Assembly: GCF_036588685.1 (NCBI RefSeq)
Contig: NC_086380.1
Coordinates: 30,522,474-30,586,473 of the forward strand
Length of the DNA: 64,000 nt
From: Mytilus trossulus
Lineage: Eukaryota; Mollusca; Bivalvia; Mytilida; Mytilidae
Direction: 5' to 3'
The notes beneath the pieces were generated by a model. It did no database searches. It saw only the letters and a program-made list of their open reading frames with translations, and was not told where the DNA came from. A program made the translations under genes and the position numbers. Every line of letters starts with the position of its first letter. Position 1 is the first letter of the stretch. Shown in pieces: positions 44,658 to 55,900 of this stretch.

Positions 44658-44934
44658 TGACTTAACAAAGTTATATACAATTTTTCTAGAAAATATGTAC
44701 TAGTATCTGATATATACTGCCATGAAATAACCAATATATGCATAATTGTCGTACTACACACAAAACTTTTTTCACTGATTAATAATTATCAAATATCCTC
44801 AGACATGGCTAAACCAAATGACAACAGAAAACTAAGAAATGCCATGTTGAAAGATCGGGAAAAAAATCTCAAAACTCACTCAGAAGGAAAACTATGCACA
44901 TATGTTACCTTTAATTACTATTAAATAAAATTTT

Positions 44935-45295
44935 GGTTGTGAAAAATATCTTAATATTGTTAAAAAAATTGAAGATAGACGGAGTCTAACAAGATTTCGC
45001 ATATCTGCTCACCATTTACTTATAGAGAGAGGTAGATATAGTAATACTCCCCGACACAATAGAATATGTAAGAGATGTTGTAGTAATGAGGTCGAAGATG
45101 AAACACATTTTCTTTTCAACTGTTTTAGTTTATCGGACCAAAGGAAAGACATGATAACAATGATAAATAATTGCTGCAAGAATTTCAAAAATCTTGACCC
45201 TAACCAAAAACTGATATGGTTAATGAATAATGATGAAGATGAGAATCTATTATCAGAATTATGCATGTTCATTAAGAAATATGAAAAGTTTTAAT
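44935..45295 (+). pseudogene. LINE C-terminal fragment, plus strand
   Basis: One frame translates to the end of a LINE polyprotein: RFRISAHHLLIERGRYSN, then CKRCC, DETHFLFNC and a terminal ...KKYEKF stop at 45295. It matches the C-terminal Cys-His region of LINE-A and LINE-B in layout but lacks the whole RT core, so it is a 5'-truncated dead copy. A LINE-like 3' UTR may be the stretch near 46130-46200 ('gcccgacaagggccc'), separated by later insertions. Confidence 0.75.
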
Positions 45296-46215
45296 GGGAT
45301 TTATCTCCCTCTACTACTTGTAATTTTAGCTTTATAGTTTCTCTATAGTGAGTTCTAGAGCACCGTCCCTTGATGAATATTGCCCAATAGCAATGTCAAC
45401 CATTGCTGCTGTGCATTTGTCATGAGGCGAATCACTTTTGGAGTATAAATCTCATGTATCTGTAGCTAGTTCTGAAGGATCTCCCCTTGATGACCTTTGC
45501 ATTACGGTTACCTATAGCTGTTAAATAAATGTTTGTGTCATTTTGGTGTTTTGTGGATAGTTGTCTCATTGGCAATAATACCACATCTTCTTTTTTATAT
45601 TTGCATTGTTGTGATGTAAAAGTCCCTCCCTGCTGTGCGGTGGTCATGAGGAGAACTACTGCAGAATGAGATATTATATTCCCGGTTCTATTTTTACTTT
45701 TTTTTTCTGTTTCCGTATTTAAAAACTTTATATCATACTTTAATATTAAATCGGCCTCATTAAACTCAATGCCTCTTACCATAATTATATCCTACATTGC
45801 TCATATTATCAATTTAATATTTGTGTTATAAATATCTACAAAGATAAATGACTCACTACGCAAATACACAACAGAGACAAATGAATACATGAGCTAGCCG
45901 CTGACAAAGACAAATGACACTCTCACATTCAAAAGCAAAAGAAACTCTTGGAAATCACATTCCAAAATATATGACACTCAGAGAAACATGTTTCAAAAAC
46001 AAATGACACTCTGGGAAACCACCTTCCAAAAACATATGACACTCTGAGCAAACACTCTACAGTAACATAGACATGACACTCTGGGCAAGGACCTTACTTA
46101 TTGTGTATTTCACTGTCTAATGTTTATATAATCATTGTATTATGATGTTTTTGTATCTTGCCCGACAAGGGCCCATAATTGGTATAATAAAATAATGTTT
46201 AAATTGTCATGTCAT
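45296..46215. other. Repeat patchwork
   Basis: 45540-45600 is an inverted R1 end ('ttgtctcattggcaataata'). 45850-46080 is a degenerate tandem repeat around 'catatgacactctgagcaaa'. No gene. Confidence 0.5.
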
Positions 46216-46445
46216 ACCAATCAGTCAAGTAATGAATAATCAATTAATCAATGAACAATCAATTAATCAATGAACAATCAATTAACCAATGAACAATCAA
46301 TTAATCAATGAACAATTAATTAATCAATGATCGTACAATCAATCAATCAACGTTCAATCAATCAATCAACATTCAATCAATCAACAATCAGTAAATCAAT
46401 TAATATTCAATTAGTCAATGAAAAAACTATTAACCAATCAATTAA
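46216..46445. repeat. Tandem repeat of about 19 bp (atcaattaatcaatgaaca)
   Basis: About eight to ten units, diverging to the right into (atca)n. Simple-sequence array. Confidence 0.8.
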
Positions 46446-47030
46446 TTGATAAATAGACAATATAGACAATATTTTATTCGCACAAACACATTTACATTAA
46501 ATGGTTATGGCATACAAAATTAAGACAATAAACTTACAATAGTTAAATTGATTACAATTATATTAGAGTGACAGTGGTATTCACAGCAAAGAAGAAAAAA
46601 GGCTACAAATATCAACAGTTAACACATTATTAATGTCCATGAACAATTGAAAAAAGAACACAAACAAAAATTAGGTTGGCATTGCATATTAAAAGAAATA
46701 CAAGTTATACAGATGTTCTTAATAAAAGACAATCATTAATATACTTTATGGCGATTTTTATAATGACTAAAGATTGCTATCTAAAAGTACAGTCAAATGC
46801 TTAAGTGTTATAGTGGACTGCAATTTAATAAAATTGAAATTAAGATTTTTATTAATATTTTGTATATAGGTATCCCTTAATGATGTATAGCATGGACAGA
46901 TTGAGAAGAAATGGTATTCATCCTCAATTTCTTGTCTGTTACAGGATAAGCAAATGCGTTTACTTCTTTCAATGTTGGTATAACGCCCTCTTTCAATTGC
47001 TAGGGAATGTGCACTTAGTTTAAATTACTG
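46446..47030 (-). pseudogene. LINE C-terminal fragment, minus strand
   Basis: Read on the minus strand, 46790-47015 gives KLSAHSLAIERGRYTN, then CLSCN, DEYHFFSIC, the same LINE C-terminal Cys-His layout. The 3' end falls near 46450 with a short 'tattgtc' repeat tail. The RT core is absent, so it is inactive. Confidence 0.7.
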
Positions 47031-47725
47031 AAAACTGATCGGTCAGTTTTGAATTTACATATATCAATATATGGGGGCCTTTTTCTAATTCTCAACAAAT
47101 CACAGGTCAATATTTACAAAACGTTAAAATAGTGCAATAATTTTGTATAATTAAGTATGTGGTCGACATGAAAATCAGAGAAAATATGGAATGGATGAAA
47201 TTGAACAGGAAATGAGACGACCGAACATACTTTTGAGATCGGGATCGTTATAATTAATTTAACTTCAAGGGACATAACACTGCTGGGAAGAGAAACAGCT
47301 GCAAAGAGTTCACCTTCAAAACCTGCGCAAAACTTGTGATTACACGCACTTTGCTTAATGATTAGTGTTTTACTAAATCGTGAATATTATAATTGGTAAT
47401 ATAAGGGTACGTATATTATTTAATCCTGATGACAATACAAAATAATTAAGCCAGACGCGAAAAAGAAAAAAAGGGGGAGGGTACGTGGTTGAAGTTCTAT
47501 ATTGTTCAGTTGTTGTCTAGTGTACACATCAATCACCTGGAGAACATTGTTAAATTCTAAAAATTCTCAACTCAATCGTTTTCATTTTTTTTTACAATTA
47601 TTTTATTTGTCTATTAAAGTCAAATCTGCAGTTGATTATGTTGTAACTAAGGAATTAGTTTTAACTGCCTGATTCTAATATGACAATCTATATAATATCC
47701 AACCATAACAACCTTTATATGTATA
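47031..47725. other. Intergenic, nothing recognised
   Basis: AT-rich with no supported element. Confidence 0.4.
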
Positions 47726-47861
47726 GATTATAACATGTCTTTTTCCATATTGGCCCTGGTACTGTCCTGAGACTCCCATACAGGCATCAAGGCTTTAGCC
47801 AAGGCCCGATATGGGTCGAGGGATGATACCAGGGCTAATTTGGAAAAGACATGTTATAATC
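47726..47861. repeat. Imperfect palindrome, arms of about 65 bp
   Basis: 'gattataacatgtctttttc' at the left is mirrored at the right, and the centre near 47793 contains 'aaggctttagccaaggccc' and 'gtcgagggatgatacc'. The same design as 53311-53446, including the 'gagggatgata' word. Confidence 0.65.
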
Positions 47862-48159
47862 TTTTTATCACATATTTAAGTTTTTCAGAAAAGAGAAAAA
47901 AAAATCAATTATAACAATTTAATGAAACATACCAGGTAAATTTTAATTATTTTCTTTAGATAATGACGCAATGACATCATGTCATTTGGAATAGGGACAC
48001 AATATCAATAAACTCTTTTTTTGCCCTGGGCAATTTTGAGGTTATTGCATATGCAACACCTAATGTATTCATAACAAATATGTGATGAATATATCTACTT
48101 AGCTCAATATACACATTCATACTCAAAATTTGCAAAAATTAACAACAGATAGATAAGAT
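47862..48159. other. Spacer, nothing recognised
   Basis: AT-rich DNA between a palindrome and the LINE-B poly(A) tail. Confidence 0.4.
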
Positions 48160-51100
48160 AATTTTTTTTTTTTTTTTTATTTTTTATTAACCAATCATGG
48201 TGCCCAAAATTTGAGCTATACAATCAAATGAATGAATTACAAAATAAAGCACAGAAAATGATTAGAATGATTAAAGTACATTTAGACAACAAAAAATAAA
48301 AACAACACATGAATACACATTTACACTAATTAACCTGATATAAACCAAGTTATTAACAAAACATAGTTGTTATGGGTGCCACTGTGACCTGGAGAAATGA
48401 CATAATTCTTTATAGTACTAGGTCTATGGGAGACAACTCCTGATCAATTTTATTTCCTATAATTATATATCTATCTATATTTTTCTTCTATTTATTTTTT
48501 TTTGTTTTTGTTTTTTTAAACAACAATATTTTCTATAATTTTCTTTCGTTCTTCAAAAAGGGAGTGCAATAAATTAGATAAGTTTGAAGTTACAAACAAA
48601 TCTTCAGATGAAAGAATCCAAACAAATTTCATTTCATCAGATAATCTTGAAAAATTTTTGAATTTTGAATTTAAATTAGATAGATGTTGAGATCGAGTAT
48701 CTTTTAGAACAGGACATTTTAAAAGAAAATGTAGTTCGTCTTCAACTGCGTTCTTACATAGCTTACACTTTCTGTCTTCAGCTTTAATCCCAAAATACCT
48801 CCCTCTTTCGATTTCAAGATCATGACAGCTAGTTCTAAATCTTGTGATTATTTGCCTGTCATTTTTTGAATTCATTTTTAAATATGGTTCAAACATAAAA
48901 ATATTTTTAAATTTTCTGTAAGTTCTTAATTTATTGCCAGATTGTGAATTAGTACACTTCCCAGAATTGCTTTCTAAACTAGCTAACCAGCTTTCTTTAA
49001 ATTTAATAGTTAAAGATGTTTTTACCTTTTTTAGAATATGGTTTTGTTTAAAGTTTGACTGGTTAACAAATAGATATTCTAAGTCTAGAAATTTAAATAT
49101 ATGTTTAATACTTCCTATCCAAGATTCCTGGTTATGTTTGACCATAGAATGAGACAGATTTATGGCTTCCCTTAGAATAATATTTGAAGGTTCAATATCT
49201 TTCATAAGATGGATCCAATATTTTATCATATTCATTATTACATAATACAGTGTAGGGAGTGAACCTAGTTCTCCTCTACATGCCATATTTGATGTTTTTA
49301 TGTTAACTCCAAGTGAAAATTTACAAAGCTTAGTATGAATTTTCTCTAGTACAAGATAATCAGTTTCTTTTGATATAAAGTTATCCAAATGTATTTGTTT
49401 CTTATGTGGTATATAACCCCAAATTTCAGATCCATACAACAAGATTGGTCGGATTGTATGGTTATAGATGTGTAGTAAAGTACTAGGTTTTGGGCTTTCT
49501 ACTGAAAAGGTCTTCCTTAATTTGAAATATGCTTTCATTCCTTTGTTATAAAGTTCTTTCTTTGCTTTTTGGAAACTCCCAGATGATGAAAAATTTATAC
49601 CTAAGTATGTGTAGTTTTGTACACATTCTAAAGTCTGGTTTCCTAATGATATTTTAATATTTTTAAGTCTTCCTGATTTGTTAAATACAAGAACCTTGGT
49701 CTTTTTTGTTTAACTGTCATTTTATAATCAACTGTAAATTTATTTAATTTGTTAACACAATTTTGAAGTCCTTGCTCTGATGATGATAAAAGAACTACAT
49801 CATCAGCATACATTAAAATATTTAAGGGATGTGTATTTAATGGGATTGGATCACATGTTTGGTCAAAATAGGTTGGCAAATCATTTAAATATATATTAAA
49901 GAGACAGGGACTGAGATTATCCCCTTGTCTTACTCCTATATTTGATTTAAAAAGGTTTGTCCTGTGTTGGTCTATTTTTACACAAGTTTCTGTGTTTTCA
50001 TACATACATTTTATAATGTCATAAAATTTTGTTCCAACACCTATACATTTAAGTTTATAAAAAAGGTGGAGATGTGAAACTGAATCAAATGCACGCTTAA
50101 AATCTACAAAGCATGCATACAGAGGCTTCGAATTATTTTTCACAAATTTTTGAATGATGGTATTTAACACATACATATGGTCAGTTGTGCGACATCCTTT
50201 AGTAAAACCAATTTGCTCACTTCTAATTATATTTCTAGTTTTTAAAAATTTTGTCAACCTATTATTTAGAATTGAATTAAATAACTTGCCTATGTTATCA
50301 GCAATAGTAATGCCCCTGTAGTTTGATGGATCATGATTAGATCCAGACTTGTGAAGGGGGGTGATAAAGCCTTGGCCCCATAATTTTGGGTAAATACTAC
50401 TTGAAAATACTAAATTAAAGAGTTTTTGTATTAGAGGGATACAAACAGTTTGGCTATATTTTATCATTTCATTTGAGATCATGCTGAATCCACTCGATTT
50501 AGAATTCTTAAGATTTTTTATTGCTTTTTCTATTTCCTCAGGTGTTATTAAGTAGTCAAGTTCATTAAAAACATTTTCATTTTGAAATGATTCAAGTTTC
50601 TTCTTAATCAAATCATCACTATATTGTTCATTCTTATTTAATTTTTGAAAGTATTCCTGCCATTCAGATGGGTCAATAGTATTCTCAGATTTGTTTTGAC
50701 TATTATTTGAGATATTTTTAATTTTATCTAGTAGTTGCCAATAGGCTTTGGGATTTTGATCATACAAATTATCGAGTTTATTCATGATGTCTTGTTTGAA
50801 TTTTCTTATTTTTGCTCTTCTTTGTTTTCGATACAATTTCAGGCATTTAAAAAAGGACCCTCGTACATAAGGATCTGTGTTGTGATTTTGCATTAATTTG
50901 TATTTTCGATATAAGTTTTGTTTTAAATTTATTATATCTTGATCTTGCCATTCTCTATTCTTTTTAATTTTCTTCTTCTTGCTTTTTTTTGGTTTTCTAA
51001 TAATTTTCTTTAATGATAAATCTGCAGCTTTTAGGAAAATCTTATTTAAATCTTCTGCAGCATTATCAATTGAATCTTGGTCATAACTTTTATCTTTATA

Positions 51101-52060
51101 CTGTCTAATAAAATTTTTGATTTCATTTGAATTTATGGCATCTTGAAATGCTGAGACTGAGTTTTCATCCCATATATATTTATCTGGCATTAAAGCTAGA
51201 TTTAAGTTTCTTTCATAAATTTTTGTGTTGCATTTTAACATGCATGAGATCTGACAATGATCTGACAAATCAGGTAAATAATTATGAGTGTGAAAATATG
51301 TGAAATTTGGTAAGAGTTCCTCAGATGCTAAAAAATAATCGACAACACTACTTCCTAAAGGTTGGAAGCAAGTGTGTGCACCCATTAAATCACCCATTGT
51401 TCTGCCATTAAGGATACGCAATGATGAAGATATACATAGAGATAGGAGTTGTCTGCCCCTAGTGTTTATAGAAATATCTTTACTTTTTCTTTGAATTAGA
51501 CTAGAATCACATTTATAATTGTCAAATAATGGAATATGTTTGTCTGAATCCATTTGGATATAATCAATTTCACAAGCAGTTCTTGCATTTAAATCTCCTG
51601 CTATCATGATTTTTCCTGATTGGGAATATTTTACAATATCATTTTCAATCATTTCAAGAATATTATAATTCAATTTTCTATAGTAGGAAGAATTTTCAGG
51701 TGGATTGTATACAAAACAAATGTATAAATCTTCCTGAAACCCGAAAAATGTTCTGTCTAACTTTAACCATATAAAATCATTTGTGGCATGTTCTAAAAAT
51801 TTAACACCTAGTCTTATTGTATTAAGTATATATACTGACAAGCCACCATGTCTTTTCCCACTAGGTTTGGTTCTAGGTCTTATAAGATGAACCGGTCTTT
51901 GAAAATTTGGAAGTTCTAAACAATTATCCAGATCACAGTGGGTTTCTTGCAAGCAAAAAATGTCTTGCTGTAAAAGATTGTCAACAAAAGTATCATCTTC
52001 AAATTTGTTAAATCCCTTACTAATATAACCATTGATATTCCATGTTGAAATTTTCAAGTT
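48160..52060 (-). mobile_element. Non-LTR retrotransposon (LINE-B), near full-length ORF2
   Basis: On the minus strand a complete endonuclease starts at 52057 (STWNINGY, QETH, AGDLNART, VVDYFLAS, LSDHC). It continues into an RT with FVDFKRAFDSV, GVRQGDNLSPCLFNIYLNDL and MYADDVVLLS. The frame is lost near 49708-49712 by an apparent one-base deletion, shown by the continuous downstream frame that picks up KKTKVLVFNK. That frame runs to 48516 and carries CKLCKN...HFLLKC. A T-run at 48163-48180 on the plus strand is the poly(A) tail. The lesion is single, so the copy is young but probably non-autonomous. An ORF1 is not seen upstream of 52057. It lies between the coiled-coil gene and the ketohexokinase gene. 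Confidence 0.88.
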
Positions 52061-52290
52061 TTTTTTTTGTATAAATCATGTGTGCTTACAATGATCAATA
52101 AAATAAGCATACACTAAGACCAGCAAATATAAGTCATAAAAATATGAGTTGCATGTAACTGTGTACTACAGCGATTAGTGATGTATAAAATGAAGTACAT
52201 ATACATAATAATAATACATTTGTTTATATTCATAAAATTGTTCATTTTCTTAGGAAATGTATACATATATCAGCTGTTGCGTATGTGTAC
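52061..52290. other. Spacer, nothing recognised
   Basis: AT-rich DNA between LINE-B and the minisatellite. Confidence 0.4.
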
Positions 52291-52299
52291 ATACAACAG

Positions 52300-52553
52300 A
52301 CGTGACAACATTAATAGATGACATCACCATAAACAAAAAGACATGACAACATTAATAGATGACATCACCATAAACAAAAGACGTGACAACATTAATAGAT
52401 GACATCACCATAAACAAAAAGACATGACAACATTAATAGATGACATCACCATAAACAAAAGACGTGACAACATTAATAGATGACATCACCATAAACAAAA
52501 GACGTGACAACATTAATAGATGACATCACCATAACAAAAAGACATGACAACAT
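52300..52553. repeat. Minisatellite of about 41 bp, six copies
   Basis: The unit contains 'gacaacattaatag', 'atgacatcaccataaac' and 'aaaagac.t'. Each unit carries TGACATCA, one base from the CRE palindrome TGACGTCA. It lies about 400 bp upstream of the ketohexokinase start codon. Confidence 0.85.
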
Positions 52554-52930
52554 GAACCCTCTATGAAATTCACTAACCCTTTACGGGTTCATAGGGGGCA
52601 CCATGTGACAGAGTGATCGAAACAAATCACAATGTGATAATTTATCCTGGATGCGATAATGTCTATATTATATTGCAAAATTACAAATCAGTCCTTTCTT
52701 CTATTATTTTGGTGAGAAATTTCATTGAAGAAAATTTCAGGATTTGAAGTTATCGTCTTCTACAACTAAACGTCAAGATGACGTACCTAAGCATGCTAAG
52801 TAAAGATAATTTTCACTCCAAAATACATCAACATTTATCATTACTCAAAATTGTAAAAATATTCCATCAAAATACATTTTGTATTTCATTTTTTTTATTC
52901 ATTCAGTGACAGTAACATGGAATAAAGAAT

Positions 52931-55900
52931 ATGAGTAAGAGAATACTGGTAGTTGGTTTGGCATGTGTGGATATCATCAGTGTAGTTCAAGATTATCCAG
53001 TGGAGGATAGTGATCAAAGGTTTGTACATCAAAACTGCAGTGGATAGTTTCCTCTTAAATTTAGCAGTTATAATCCATATCTTCTGTACTGTGGATTCAT
53101 AATTATTTGTTGTATACCAATTTTCATGGATTTTGTTGTCACCAGAGTTTGATGAATCCTAATAATAAGAACATACATGTATGCCGACTTTGGCAAAGTA
53201 TGACATCAAATCACAAAAATGCAAGCTTTTCTCCATTCATGAAAGTTGTTATTATTTGTACTTGATTTCATGGCTTAAACAAATTCAGAGGGCATATATA
53301 TATATATAGAATAAAACATGGCAAAATCTGTATCATATGTCGTATCATCCTGAGACATCAATATCAGCCCAAGGGCCTTTAGGCCCGAGGGATGATATTG
53401 GTCGAGGGTGATATGGCATGTGATACGGATTTTGCCATGTATTTTACGCTTTATCATATATTTCAACAGAAGAGTAACTGTTTTCTGATCCATAGCACTG
53501 GGTTACCTTCAGATCTGCTTTTGTCTTGTTTCAACTGCTCAATTATTTATACGAAGCACCTGGGTTACCTTACAATCTGTTGTTTTAAAAAATACTTTGT
53601 TTATTATTGTATTTTTTTGAGTGTTTTGTATTTTTTATAGTTGCATTTAGTGTGCCAAAAAAATATGTTGTGAAAACTTGATGTTTGTGACGTCACATAT
53701 AGAATATGAAAACTTGACGTTCGTGACGTTACATACCAAACAATGACATCATTCAAAAAATTGACCTATTTTGAGGAAATATTTTCTTAAGCAAAAAACC
53801 CAAAAAACTGACTTTATCATGTTTATATAAAAAAAAAAAAAAGGAAAAAGGTAGGCGATTCAGGTTTTACCATGCGATACGGGGTATGCAATACAGGTTT
53901 AGCTATGCGATACACTCGGACAGGGTAGGTGATACAGACTGGAAAAACGAACCTTTATTAGATATACAAAATAGCTGTATTTTGTACTAAATATATGATA
54001 AATAGAGAATATCATATGGCTTTTTCAATATCACATCCGTATCAACCCGAGACACCAATATAATCCCAAGAGCTCTGCTCGAGGGATTATGGCAGATTCC
54101 ATGTAAGAAATGGAAATATCTGTCAAAATGAATAAATAAATAAAAATAATAATTACTGTTATTTGAAAGATAGTCTGTGAATGTTTTGATGAATAATGAT
54201 GATAGATGAAATTATAAAAATAATTTTTGGATATGATAGTTTCTGTTTAAAGTAGAAATTATTAAAACAAGTTGAAAAAATGCAAAAATTTTGACAGAAT
54301 TAACTCCCATTTTTTTACACAATGTTTATGTGTCGCAATGCTTTATGTTGACACTTGTATACTGGTATTTACTAGTGTAGTCATGTTATTCAAACATCCC
54401 TGTTTCCAAATCTGTTACTTTTTTTAGTCAAAAACATCTGTGATTTATATTTTTTTCACTTTCAAATATCTTGCTTTATAGCTCAGTGTCTGTCAATAAA
54501 TCATATATGAGGAACATCGCTGTAAAAACTTTCAAAATCATTGTTGGTTCCAATATATGCCATTTAAAACTGTTAATCATGAAGTGCATAAGAAAAAACA
54601 CATGTTGATTCTTTCATTTAACTTTATTCAAGCAATAGTTTTAACTTGTATGTTTCATACGTATAAGATCTGTCAAACTTGTTTTCTTATGTCTGAAACA
54701 TTTGAATGTGCTAACAGTTAAAGTTATTTGACCTGAGGTGAAATCTTGTGAAATGTTAGGCTGCAGTATTTTCCATGGGTTTTGAAAATGACTTTCAACT
54801 AGGATTTGATTTCCAATGTCAGTAAAAAAAACAAATTTATATTGTCTGTCAAAATATCTTATGTATGAAAAATCTTATGTCAGAATCAAGTCTGTCAAAA
54901 TCTTATGTCAGACACTCAATTTGTCTGTCAAATCTTATGTCAGAAAAATTAAAGTCTGTCAAATCTTATGTATGAAAAAGTAAAGTCTGTCAAATCTTAT
55001 GTATGAAAAAATAAAGTCTGTCAAATCTTATGTATGAAAAAATAAAGTCTGTCAAATCTTATGTCAGAAATAATTAAGTCTGTCAAATCTTATGTCAGAA
55101 ATAATAAAGTCTGTCAAATCTTATGCCAGAAACATAACATTTAAGGCTTCATTTATTTAAAAAGGATGATGCTGAAAATTTTTTTTTTGGATCAAATTAT
55201 CTTTATCTTTATTAGTAAAGCATGTATTCAAAAACTGAAGTTCATTGCTTATGATTTTTGCCTAACATGCTTATGGGAGTTGTTTCACTTTCTTACATCA
55301 TGGAATCTGCCTTATATTGGTTGAGGGTTGATACGGTGTGTGATATTGAAAATGCCATATCATATACACTTTATTATATACATATACCTCAAGAAGATGT
55401 CTTTTATGTGACATGACATCATACAGATAAGGAGGTTTGAAATAACATCATACAGATTATAGGTTTGACATGACGTCATACAGATTAGGGATTTGTGCAA
55501 CAGTGACTGCAATCTATGACGTGACGTCATACAGATTAAAGGTGTGATAAAGCTTTTGCAACCGTGCTGATATCGATATCCTCACGGGTGGCAGATACAG
55601 CACACTTGCCATTGATTGTATTACACATACAATTTATCTGAATTTACTACTAAGTATATAATAAATATATATATTGTATTTGGTTGTTATAACTCTTTAA
55701 AAATTTGATGTTCATCTATGCTGACAATATCCACCAAAAAATTGTATGCACAGCATGAACCATACAAATTTTTTGTGGATATTGGTACTTTGGATACTTT
55801 GCCATGTGGGTATATGTTATAACTAATTATGTATTGAGTTAAAAAACCTTTCTTTTAAGCAAAGGGTAAGACATGTACAAAATAATGATATAGAAAAAAT

